Below, one piece after another: positions 1 through 6,342 of a DNA stretch of 13,083 bases. The stretch spans positions 21,821 through 34,903 of the forward strand of contig UZAE01012639.1 in assembly GCA_900617975.1 (NCBI GenBank). The letters are read 5' to 3'. The notes beneath the pieces are model-generated. The model was given only the letters and a program-made list of their open reading frames with translations, did not search any database and was not told the DNA's origin. Each line of letters begins with the position of its first letter. Position 1 is the stretch's first letter. Both the position numbers and the translations under genes were made by a program. The stretch is from Rodentolepis nana. Lineage: Eukaryota; Platyhelminthes; Cestoda; Cyclophyllidea; Hymenolepididae.

Positions 1-477
1 TTTCTCGCTAGATGGATTTGAGTCCGAACCAATCTCCCGTAAGGTAACTAAGTGAAATGTAGGGCTCAGTAAATAATGATATAGGCTTGACGAACCGCTT
101 AGGGAACGAAAGTGGAGCCCAATTGCCGGACATTTTAGCTTCATGTCCCATCTAGCAGAGCTGTGAGTTTGCGAGCGATATTGTTTATATTTTGTCTGAG
201 AGTTCGCACAGGCTATTGTGCTCAAGCCCTGCTTAACACATTACCAGATACACCCCACTTATATTTATCAAACGCTAACAAAATTCTGCCACAGTCTATT
301 ACTGTTAGTTTAAAACGTTTATTATTAAAAGCGATATCTACATCTGCCCTTAAACATGATCGTTTAAAGTAGTTAATTCCATTGCAAATTAAAATCGTAT
401 GAAGCCCAATCAAGTATATATCGATAATATTTGATTAAGTGAATTAAAAACCCTAATTAATCTCGTTTAATTAACCC
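1..477. other. No supported gene; overlapping short open frames on both strands
   Basis: No recognised gene. On the plus strand a frame is open from 139 to a stop at 370-372, and an acceptor-like site (tctagcag, ending at 158) could make 159-372 a terminal exon; its first internal start codon is only GTG. On the minus strand 222-413 encodes 63 residues ending near SGNVLSRA. The two overlap and cannot both be accepted without RNA evidence. Either may be a chance frame. Confidence 0.2.
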
Positions 478-620
478 CACGTGCTTATACCTAGGCCTAA
501 TAAAACGGCGCGCGGGCTCTCGTGACCTTGTTCCCAACCAATAAATTCTGCAATTCCGGTGTTGGAGTTTTTTATTGGCAGTTGAGTTACTCTGCGGAAG
601 TGAGCACGAGAGGAATATTC
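478..620. promoter_or_regulatory. CpG-rich block with E-box and CCAAT motifs
   Basis: This block is richer in CG than its surroundings, with the string acggcgcgcggg near 505-516. It contains an E-box CACGTG at 478-483, a CCAAT box within aaccaataa near 536-544 and an inverted copy (ttattggca) near 571-579. Such clusters are common at animal promoters. No ATG-led frame of useful length follows within about 300 bases, so this could be an untranslated first exon or promoter, or nothing. Inference only. Confidence 0.2.
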
Positions 621-1306
621 CGTGCCAAGCCTGAGAGTCTTATCAACGTGTTAAATGGTATGGCTCTCTGATCTTTAATTGGTCAGCTCAAGGTAGCAAG
701 CGGATTTGATCCTGGGTGAAATTGCTTTCCTCTGACTTTCATTAGAAATAAGGTACCGTAATTTTGAAAGCGAAAGTAAAAAGTAAGATTCAAATAATTC
801 TGATTAAAGCAAAGCACAAAGCAACGAACTATTGCCAAGAAATCTCAACTATTTCGAAACCTTATAAACGCCGATTTCAAATGCAGACAAATTGAATTTT
901 TAGAATAAATTATTTCCAATTAATTGTCAGTGAACAATGATCTTTTATTTAGAAATTTAAATCTTTCGAAAAATAGCAAGATGCCAAATAAAATCACCTG
1001 AACAGAAGTCAGTAGGAAAAATTCCATTACAAATGTATCTTGAAGCAAAAACATCGAGCATTCGGGGGGGAAGAATTGATGCGCAGGTATTCCAGTCTTC
1101 AAAAAATTGCCTGCACTGTCAATTCCCATACTTTATTGAAATGATCTTGGCTTAAAATGTACAGCTCATGGAAGGCGCTAATTCGATCGAATGCACTCTG
1201 CTTTTAGAAATAACGTAATAAATGTGTAAGCATCGTAAAAGAAACTTAATGGAGAGTAGTTCTAAAAAATAAGTAAGTCTGACAGTTATCCATTTATCAC
1301 ATTTTG
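621..1306. other. AT-rich non-coding stretch (plus strand), with one 12-bp palindrome
   Basis: Nothing clear on the plus strand. A perfect 12-bp palindrome, ATTCGATCGAAT, lies at 1181-1192. A minus-strand open frame within the stretch is listed separately. Confidence 0.5.
920..1129 (-). CDS. Hypothetical 69-residue protein with one membrane-like segment
   Basis: I do not recognise this protein. The frame begins with a true ATG (1129-1127, MGIDSAGNFL) and runs 69 codons. Residues about 36-54 are hydrophobic (FFLLTSVQVILFGILLFF) and are followed by a basic stretch with arginine and lysine, the usual order for a single transmembrane helix with a cytosolic positive flank. The N-terminal half has one cysteine and no signal peptide. 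A splice-donor-like string (TCAG then gtgatt) lies within the hydrophobic segment, so this could be a first exon instead of a whole gene. There is no neighbour or homology support, and AT-rich DNA readily produces hydrophobic frames by chance. Confidence 0.2.
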   Translation of the reverse strand: MGIDSAGNFLKTGIPAHQFFPPECSMFLLQDTFVMEFFLLTSVQVILFGILLFFERFKFLNKRSLFTDN

Positions 1307-1344
1307 ATTGACAGCTTTCAATTTATACCAAAATGGTTAAGGAC

Positions 1345-1366
1345 GGGGGGGGGGGGGGGGGGNGGG
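1345..1366. repeat. Poly-G tract with one ambiguous base
   Basis: Eighteen G bases (1345-1362), an N at 1363, then three more G. The length is probably unreliable in the assembly. The tract abuts the recognisable 5' end of repeat A1 and could form G-quadruplex DNA. Confidence 0.95.
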
Positions 1367-1555
1367 TGCGTGAGAGACTTACTTCCATGTGGTGCAACCC
1401 GGGCAACGTATGCTCATAAGACAAAAGAGCCCTTAAATCGTCAGTTGGGTTTTGACTTAAAACCACCATGACCCGACTGTATGTCCTATTCCACCACATT
1501 CACAATATTCACCTTACCCTACTATCTACCTGTCTGTCTCTTTCACATCTGTGAA

Positions 1556-1666
1556 TCACTCTTCTGTGCCCCCTCCCCACTTTTTCTCACTTTGATGTTC
1601 CTCTCCTTCATGAAGCCCGAAGTCAGCTATCAAAGGGGTAATGTCAAATATCATAAAGCCTGCCAT
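1556..1666 (-). pseudogene. Antisense ORF of repeat A1, beginning MAG
   Basis: On the strand opposite to the AAATAA tail, A1 holds an ATG-led frame of 36 codons that starts MAGFMIFDITPLIADFGLH and continues with EGEEHQSEKK. The same start and the same FGLH...EE...HQS-D/E-KK pattern occur in copies A2 and A3. Relative to A2, A1 differs by two indels of 3 bases each, so the frame is kept. A function is unknown; it may be a passenger frame in a neutral repeat. Confidence 0.2.
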
Positions 1667-1688
1667 TGCATATAAATAAATATTGACA

Positions 1689-2086
1689 TTTTCTTCTTTT
1701 TCACCGATTTCTTACTTGTTCTGTAACTATTTGCCATTCTTACAAAGTTTTGTGAGACTGTTTCTATCGAGTGCAATTTTAGAAACTTTATTGTCATCTC
1801 TGATTTCCCAAATTAACAAATTAATCGCCTAATCAATGAGCCAATAGGCTCTGGGCATCGTTAATAAGAAATCATTTAGAAGTTTAGGGTACAAAATTTT
1901 CCTATTCAAATTTAGAATAGTAAAATGCCAAATAGACAGTCAAAAGAAATTAGAATTCGAATAAGGTAGTAAACTGGATGTAGCACATTCATCTCCGATT
2001 TCATCACTTATTCTACGAGTTGTCTTCCATTTTTCAGTCAATTTTGAGATTTGTTAAAACTAATTGCTTAACCCACAAGTAAATGG
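1689..2086. other. AT-rich stretch, nothing recognised
   Basis: I see no gene here. A plausible splice acceptor (cttccatttttcag, ending at 2037) is followed by only 14 open codons to a stop at 2080-2082. Confidence 0.5.
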
Positions 2087-2314
2087 ATGACAAAGCATAA
2101 TGTAAGAATGAGAAGTGATGCGAGTGAAATTCTTAAAAGGTTTGAACTAATATATTACTTCAATAGGATTTTGCCTTCACATTTTTCTCTGTTATCTAAT
2201 TCTAAAGGCTTTCCGATTGATCAATGTAATTCGATCTCTGAAATACTCGTTTCATTTCTTAACTGGGCAATGAAGTCTATATGCCCAAAAGTCTTTGGTC
2301 CAAACAATTCATGA
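2087..2314 (+). CDS. Hypothetical 75-residue ORF
   Basis: This is an ATG-initiated frame of 75 codons, starting MTKHNVRMRSDASEILKRF and ending KVFGPNNS before TGA. The frame is open from 2072. I do not recognise a domain. The first third is basic and charged, the middle is mixed with polar residues (SNSKGFPIDQCNS), and a short hydrophobic patch (ILVSFLNWAM) lies near residue 55. No signal peptide, promoter or poly(A) signal is evident nearby. A CRE-containing CpG cluster lies about 100 bases downstream, but no link is shown. It may be a small gene, an exon or chance. Confidence 0.2.
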   Translation: MTKHNVRMRSDASEILKRFELIYYFNRILPSHFSLLSNSKGFPIDQCNSISEILVSFLNWAMKSICPKVFGPNNS

Positions 2315-2357
2315 AGATTTCTAAATTCTGCAGATGACTTTTTCCCTTGATGTCGCT

Positions 2358-2570
2358 TTAAGAAAAGGTTAGTTTTTGTTGTACGCTTTCGAACATTTTG
2401 ATCAACTGTCCGTTTGACGTCATTGTCGAATTATCGCGCTCACGCCTTTTACTACCAGCGTCACTGGACTTTCCAATTGCGTCAAGGTGAAAGTAAGCCA
2501 AATAGATGACCAAAAAATGTACTAAATTAACAAAAAATGGTATTGATTCATTGATACAATTTAACGACAA
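2358..2570 (-). CDS. Hypothetical minus-strand open frame with hydrophobic segment
   Basis: This open frame of about 70 codons has no ATG at its upstream end (TTG at 2570), so if it is real it would be an internal exon. It encodes a hydrophobic stretch (FFVNLVHFLVIYLAYFHLD) followed by a polar, basic region (GKSSDAGSKRRERDNST), an order typical of a membrane helix and cytosolic tail. The polar half coincides with the CpG-rich, CRE-bearing stretch at 2409-2446, whose composition differs from the surrounding DNA. No clean splice acceptor was found upstream. No family is recognised. Confidence 0.15.
   Translation of the reverse strand: MSLNCINESIPFFVNLVHFLVIYLAYFHLDAIGKSSDAGSKRRERDNSTMTSNGQLIKMFESVQQKLTFS
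2409..2446. promoter_or_regulatory. CpG cluster with a perfect CRE
   Basis: A full palindromic cAMP-response element, TGACGTCA, lies at 2415-2422 in a short run containing several CpG dinucleotides. CREB/ATF factors bind this octamer in animals. No adjacent start site was identified. Confidence 0.3.
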
Positions 2571-2617
2571 TGGTATTGGAATAATACATCAATGCCCAAC
2601 AATAAATTCAACTACTG

Positions 2618-2982
2618 AATGAAATTGAAATCTTCTTTCATTATTTTATCTTAGTAATGCAATTTTCTATCACGAAATTACTATGTGATGTGAATTTTAG
2701 GCCTCTGTCGTCAAAGTTGGCACCAAAGTTTATTGTGTCAAAATCAGCCAGCCATCTACACAGAGAATAAAAAATGAAATAATGAGACGAAAGTAATGAA
2801 ATGTGACAAAGTGAAAGGAAGTGCTTGAATGATAACACTTGGTTGAATTTCCAAGCTGTTTCAAAAATCGTGTGTTTATTATTGGAAATGCGATGGATTG
2901 CTAGACGAATTACCCTTGACCCATTCTCAGCAATGGCTAATAGTTACGATAAAGAGGGAATAGATGTATGGTCAGTTTAGCG
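2618..2982. repeat. Repeat B, copy B1
   Basis: This is a diverged direct repeat of 4889-5290. The best-conserved blocks include ctttcattattttatcttag near 2637, ttttaggcctct near 2695 and caaaaatcgtgtgtttatta near 2862. Differences are scattered substitutions and small indels. Frames open in B1 carry stops in B2, so coding is unlikely. B1 directly precedes C1. Confidence 0.85.
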
Positions 2983-2988
2983 TTCACC

Positions 2989-3460
2989 TTTTATAATACT
3001 CTCACATAACAATTGTTATTCACGGATCCTATTTATCTGGGTTACATTTCGAAAGGTAACTTCAAAGGTGCCAGATAATGCATATTTTGATATTATCAAT
3101 TTCAACGAGTTGCAAAAAGTGCTTGCTTTAAATATTCCCAATCAACGAGTCTTCTTCCCCTGGACCATGAACTTTTAAATGTGGTGTATTGAACTTTTAA
3201 GAACGTTACCTTGAGAGTACTCAAAGTGGTGCTGAAAGACACAGTAAACAGTTCAATTACGTGCTTTGGCTTTCATTGGGATTCGCATTTTCCTCCACCC
3301 ACAATGTTGGCAATCTCTGTGAGTGGAGATGATTAACAGAACATGAACGAATTGACAATTGGGTGACTTTTGACACGACAAAATATATTTGATTAAGGTA
3401 ATCCAGTTATTAATCATTTTATTAATGCCGAACATATGAAAGGTTTTAGTAATAATAATA
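2989..3460. repeat. Repeat C, copy C1
   Basis: This is a direct repeat of 6343-6813 at nearly equal length. The first part (about 3023-3160) shows about 15 differences from C2. The core at 3161-3369 shows only 3. The right end diverges again. C1 follows B1 with a gap of a few bases. Confidence 0.9.
3161..3369. repeat. 209-bp near-identical core of repeat C (copy 1)
   Basis: Aligned by hand without gaps to 6519-6727, with 3 mismatches. The core contains a 10-base direct repeat gaacttttaa (twice within about 30 bases), a hairpin ttgag-agta-ctcaa at 3211-3224 and a second hairpin, ctccac with gtggag plus an inner caca with tgtg. In copy 2 the second hairpin has ttcac in place of tccac, which keeps a G-U-type pair. 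Confidence 0.85.
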
Positions 3461-3465
3461 ATAAT
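3451..3465. repeat. (AAT)5 microsatellite
   Basis: Five perfect AAT units sit at the right edge of C1. The corresponding place in C2 is an imperfect AT-rich string. Confidence 0.9.
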
Positions 3466-3466
3466 T

Positions 3467-4110
3467 CTTGAGTGCAAAATATGTCAATCTGAATTAAAAA
3501 AACGAACCCAAATGAAGACAGTCATTTTCAATTAATGAATAAGAGGGTAATATGGTGAAAATCTATTTACAAATGTTTTTGTTATACCGGTGGGATGGTA
3601 TTAAATGAAAACTAGCAAACTGCATTTCCCCAATGATAATCGATCAGAATACTATGTACTTTGAATTATAGACAATTATAATATAGAAAAGTACGACAAA
3701 GTACAAATTAAATTTTTTGCGATAAAATCAATGCAAGAGTCAAAACCATACTTGACAGTTATCCTACTCATTTCTTCTTTCCTACATGGATTAATCAAAT
3801 TAAGCTAGAATTTTTAATATATTATTTAACCTTGATATGAATACTCATGCATGTCGAAAGTACCTTTTATCAATTTATAACTTGAAGGAGTGTTAAAAGT
3901 GTTCATCCCTGAGAAACCTGATAATATCAATGGAGACTATTGAACTCGTGGCATCTGTTAGAACTAAATCACCCACCATGGCTTTTGGAAATGAAGGATT
4001 TAATATTCGTTTTTCTTTTAAATTTAACAATCTCCTCCCCCCCCCCTCCAATCCCTTGATAATATATATTAAATAAATGTTTATAATGTCTTCAACTTTG
4101 TTGCCTGCAG
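3467..4110. other. AT-rich stretch without a supported gene
   Basis: I see no coding signal. A run of ten C bases (4037-4046) lies about 65 bases before the splice-acceptor-like site at 4110. Confidence 0.5.
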
Positions 4111-4190
4111 TAAAGCAGTTCCAAACGCTTTATTACCGCTGTTATGTGGAGAGCAGCGAAGTTGTTTCCACATTGGAGATAATTTTATAA
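4111..4190 (+). CDS. Candidate terminal exon A (plus strand)
   Basis: A strong acceptor-like site (ctttgttgcctgcag, ending at 4110) is followed by an open frame of 25 codons with two leading bases, starting KQFQTLYYRCYVESSEVV and stopping at 4188-4190. A second frame with one leading base also stays open and starts KAVPNALLPLLCGEQRS. A poly(A) signal AATAAA lies at 4252-4257. The layout fits a last exon, but no donor or upstream exon was tied to it and 25 open codons are not significant alone. It abuts the end of the minus-strand ORF at 4185-4391. Confidence 0.15.
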
Positions 4191-4391
4191 GGATTTATTA
4201 GACTTCTGTGGGTGGAAAAAACATTGTGATGCCAGTGAAAGGTCTTTTTGTAATAAATTTCCTAGATTATCGTAATAGTAGTCAGTTAAATGATAACAAT
4301 GATAACAAATAGTGTGAGGTGATTCTAATGAAAAAATGGTACTACTAATTAAAAAAATCAATACGATAAGAAAATTGTTGCTCTCACTCAT
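4185..4391 (-). CDS. Secreted or surface protein, possible truncated Ly6/uPAR-like
   Basis: This ATG-initiated frame (4391-4389) of 68 codons starts MSESNNFLIVLIFLISSTIF. Residues about 7-21 form a good signal-peptide hydrophobic core, with likely cleavage near SLES. Then comes TICYHCYHLTDYYYDN and a third cysteine near residue 58 (SQCFF). A CYxC motif just after the signal peptide is how Ly6/uPAR/CD59 three-finger proteins begin, but those need 8-10 cysteines and a C-terminal CN. Only three cysteines are present before the stop, so this would be a first exon, a truncated copy or an unrelated small secreted protein. An acceptor-like site (aataatctattctag) lies upstream on the same strand, so the 5' leader may be spliced or trans-spliced. 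Family assignment is an inference from one motif. Confidence 0.3.
   Translation of the reverse strand: MSESNNFLIVLIFLISSTIFSLESPHTICYHCYHLTDYYYDNLGNLLQKDLSLASQCFFHPQKSNKSL
4252..4257 (+). terminator. Poly(A) signal AATAAA
   Basis: Canonical hexamer 62 bases after the stop of the candidate exon at 4111-4190. The hexamer is frequent by chance in AT-rich DNA. Confidence 0.25.
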
Positions 4392-4623
4392 GTTACGAGG
4401 TGTGCCACAATGTGTTCTAGAATAGATTATTGGTATCTTTCTCGTGATTGTAATTAGCCTTTAATTTTGTGCACCGGATTTCCTAAGGTACTCTGTTGAA
4501 CTAGCCCTCCGGTTCTGATTCTTCCACTAAAAAATAAGAGCTTTTTTTAGGCGTGTTGGCTGCTGATAATTACACTACGCCCGATTATTAATTTTCTCAG
4601 CTATTCCTCTTCTCACTCCCCCT
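4392..4623. other. No gene recognised
   Basis: This stretch lies upstream of the minus-strand ORF at 4185-4391. No TATA box is seen at a fitting distance. On the plus strand it would be intron or intergenic sequence leading to the C run. Confidence 0.4.
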
Positions 4624-4640
4624 CCCCCCCCCCCCCCCCC
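4624..4640. repeat. Poly-C tract of 17 bases
   Basis: Seventeen C bases, preceded by ctccccctcc and directly followed by acag. It reads as the pyrimidine tract of a plus-strand splice acceptor. Confidence 0.95.
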
Positions 4641-4644
4641 ACAG

Positions 4645-4747
4645 TTCTAGCCTTTCAAATAAGCCTCGGCAATTTAGTCGTCGTCTTTTATCTTCCACCA
4701 AGTCATGGGAGCATACTATTCGGAGTAATGTTGAAGACAAGAAATAG
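4645..4747 (+). CDS. Candidate exon B (plus strand), basic serine-rich tail
   Basis: The poly-C tract and acag form a strong acceptor ending at 4644. With one leading base the frame runs 33 codons: SSLSNKPRQFSRRLLSSTKS, then WEHTIRSNVEDKK and TAG at 4745-4747. The serine, arginine and lysine content suits a cytosolic tail. With two leading bases a different 51-codon frame (LAFQISLGNLVVVFYLPPSH...) stays open to 4800-4802, so the frame is ambiguous. A poly(A) signal lies at 4855-4860, which fits a last exon. A donor-like gtaatg at 4725 would instead make it internal. No homolog is recognised. Confidence 0.2.
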
Positions 4748-4854
4748 TGAGATAAGAACCCATGAATGGAAGATTAAAGAACAAAAATACATGCACTATT
4801 AAGTACTTAGTAAATACAAAGCAAGATTTAATTTGATGAAATTGTTATAAGAGA

Positions 4855-4860
4855 AATAAA
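4855..4860 (+). terminator. Poly(A) signal AATAAA
   Basis: Canonical hexamer 108 bases after the stop of candidate exon B, just before repeat B2. Confidence 0.3.
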
Positions 4861-4888
4861 TTGTTGTCCACCAAAAAAGCCACTATTT

Positions 4889-5290
4889 AATGAAAGTGAA
4901 ATTTTCTTTCATTATTTTATCTTAGTAATGTAATTTTCTATCACAAAATTACGAAGTGATGTGAATTTTAGGCCTCTATCGTCAAAGTTGGCATCAATAG
5001 CTACTGTAAAAAATCCACCAACCATCAACATAGCGAATGAAAAATGAAATAATGAGAAGAAAGTAATCAAATGTGACAAAATGAAAGAAAGTGTTTGAAT
5101 GATACCACTTGGTTGAATTTCGGAGCTGTTTCAAAAATCGTGTGTTTATTATTTGAAATGCGATGGACTGCTAGACAAATGAGCCTTGAAACCTCCTCAG
5201 TAATCGCTCTATAGTAGTGCGGAAAGACTCCTGAGATTAGGTAAAGTACCTCAACCATATAGAGGAAATGGACGTATGACGGCTATAGCG
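4889..5290. repeat. Repeat B, copy B2
   Basis: Diverged direct repeat of 2618-2982, in the same orientation. It is well matched to about 5178 and weaker afterwards, ending in ggctatagcg against tcagtttagcg in B1. B1 continues straight into C1. Here about 1.05 kb, including element A2, precedes C2. Confidence 0.85.
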
Positions 5291-5334
5291 TATATTGAAA
5301 TTTTGCACACATCAAGTGCAATTAGTAATTAACT

Positions 5335-5342
5335 ATATTCAA
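5335..5342 (+). repeat. Left 8-bp target-site duplication of A2
   Basis: ATATTCAA, repeated exactly at 5950-5957 directly after the AAATAA tail of the element. Confidence 0.6.
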
Positions 5343-5356
5343 TGTAAGTGGTGTGC

Positions 5357-5685
5357 GATAGACTTACCTCCACGTGGTGCACCCTGGGCTGTGTGCGATA
5401 GACTTACCTCCACGTGGTGCACCCTGGGCAGCGTATTTTCTTACGGCAAAAAAGTCTATCACTCGGCTTTCGTTATATTCATACGGCAAAAAGTCTATTA
5501 ACTGGCAGTTAACTACGATAGACTTACCTCCACGTGGTGCACCCTGGGCAACGTACTTTCTTACGGCAAAAATTCTATCACTCGGCATTCGTTTTTCAAT
5601 AGACTTACCTCCACGTGGTGCACCCTGGGCAACGTATATTCATACGGCAAAGTCTATTAACTGGTAGTTGACTTCTCCGATACTG
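5357..5685 (+). repeat. Mosaic of about 40-bp modules in A2
   Basis: A 33-base P motif (gatagacttacctccacgtg followed by gtgcaccctgggc) occurs at 5357-5389, 5397-5429, 5517-5549 and 5598-5630. The start-to-start spacings are 40, 120 and 81 bases, close to multiples of 40. Between them are two other module types, Q1 (tacggcaaaaaagtctatca) and Q2 (tacggcaaaaagtctattaa). The order is P P Q1 Q2 P Q1 P Q2. Each P has two overlapping palindromes, CCACGTGG and GGTGCACC, and hence an E-box CACGTG. P gatagactt and Q1 aagtctatc are exact reverse complements. Confidence 0.9.
5374..5667 (+). other. Repeat-encoded open frame in the A2 modules
   Basis: The plus frame stays open for 97 codons because the P spacings of 120 and 81 are divisible by three. 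It would encode repeated IDLPPRGAPWATYFLTAK units. There is no ATG at the upstream end. The opposite strand is likewise open over 5364-5588 with repeated VAQGAPRGGKSI. These are most likely by-products of the repeat structure. Confidence 0.4.
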
Positions 5686-5813
5686 CAAAAAAATCTTTTA
5701 ACCGGCAATTGACTTCTGTCTCTAAACTACCATGGCCCGACTGCATGTCATATTCGACCCCTTCCACAGTACTTATCTTACCTATTCCCTGCTTTTGTAT
5801 CTGTCTCTCTCCT

Positions 5814-5936
5814 TTAAACCTGTGAGTCATTATTCTGTCCCCCTCTCGTCTTTTTGTCACTTTGATGTTTCTCCTCCTCTCTATGAAGCCCGAAGTCAGC
5901 TAAAAGGCTAATGATAACTATCAAAACGCCTGCCAT
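5814..5936 (-). pseudogene. Antisense ORF of repeat A2, beginning MAG
   Basis: An ATG-led frame of 40 codons on the strand opposite the tail starts MAGVLIVIISLLADFGLH, continues REEEKHQSDKK and then ends at 5814-5816. Copy A3 has two extra A bases in the lysine codons, which joins this frame to the next one, open here at 5657-5860 (KRREGDRIMTHRFKGERQ...). A2 may therefore be a frameshifted version of a longer antisense frame. Confidence 0.2.
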
Positions 5937-5949
5937 TTGAAACAAATAA

Positions 5950-5957
5950 ATATTCAA
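5950..5957 (+). repeat. Right 8-bp target-site duplication of A2
   Basis: ATATTCAA, identical to 5335-5342. Confidence 0.6.
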
Positions 5958-6342
5958 AATAATTTGGAAATAACAATTACTAGTTGATTAGCTGAGAAGT
6001 CCACTACTGGCACATTCACGAGATTGCTTAATTTATTCTTGTTAGGAATGCTTACACCACGGAATTTATTGTTGCAACATTAGAAATCGAGGATCGACTT
6101 CAGCGCTATTGTTAGTTCAATTAGTTGCACTAACTATTATTAAACGTACCGTTGTTTTTCCCAATCAATAGCACAGACATTCTTCTTGTTGGTTGTAAAT
6201 TATGAGATCAATAGGCTTTAACAGATACAGTTCAAAGAATGGGGCGCTTGTTAACTTATGCTATTAGTAGCTGACGTTAAGTTTAGATAGCCAAAGTTTA
6301 ACCCATAAATTAGAGACAAATAAGTAAGAATTTCCAATTTTC
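5958..6342. other. Unique stretch between A2 and C2
   Basis: No gene is seen. This stretch, together with 5291-5334, has no counterpart between B1 and C1, so either copy 1 lost it or copy 2 gained it besides A2. Confidence 0.5.

Larger units (their letters stand above)
1314..1681 (+). mobile_element. Repeat family A, copy A1 (retroposon-like)
   Basis: From about 1367 to 1681 this is a diverged copy of the element at 5343-5949. It has one 5' module (acttccatgtggtgcaaccc near 1381), a degenerate second module, then the tail with tgaagcccgaagtcagct near 1611 and a 3' end in AAATAAAT. Copies A1 and A2 have the same orientation. A 7-bp direct repeat ATTGACA at 1307-1313 and 1682-1688 could be a target-site duplication, in which case the G run lies inside the element; that assignment is tentative. 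No reverse transcriptase, transposase or terminal inverted repeat is visible, so the element would be non-autonomous. Confidence 0.6.
5343..5949 (+). mobile_element. Repeat family A, copy A2 (most complete)
   Basis: This is a 607-bp element between two ATATTCAA copies. It has a mosaic 5' half (5357 to about 5690) and a tail of about 250 bp shared with A1 and A3, including ccgactgcatgtcatattcg near 5738 and cgaagtcagct near 5890. It ends in gaaacaaataa. There are no terminal inverted repeats. The flanking repeat plus the A-rich end suggest target-primed retroposition, as for LINE or SINE copies. I see no clear pol III boxes and no reverse transcriptase, so it is non-autonomous or 5'-truncated. 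The insertion lies between B2 and C2. Confidence 0.65.

Noticed and set aside
680..720. tRNA-like string (agctcaaggtagc ... ggatttgatcc)
   Set aside because: It recalls D-arm and T-arm sequences, but no acceptor stem or anticodon arm can be formed around it, so no tRNA or tRNA-derived SINE is called.
1481..1675. 64-codon plus-strand ORF in A1
   Set aside because: It lies in the repeat A tail. A2 and A3 keep a related ATG but stop after 26 codons, so it is treated as part of the repeat.
2641..2838. Minus-strand ORF in B1
   Set aside because: The matching frame in B2 has several stops and the B1 frame lacks an ATG at its start.
3231..3320. Pol III B-box-like ggattcgcatt in the C core
   Set aside because: The match to GGTTCGANNCC is weak and no A box lies at a suitable distance.
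3253..3477. 74-codon minus-strand ORF across C1
   Set aside because: Its start lies in the AAT microsatellite and the frame is not kept in C2.
5357..5630. P modules as spliced-leader RNA genes or U1-related sequence
   Set aside because: The antisense donor GAG-GTAAGT and the sense ACTTACCT match a 5' splice site and the U1 5' end, but the units are only about 40 bases, with no Sm site or U1 stem-loops.
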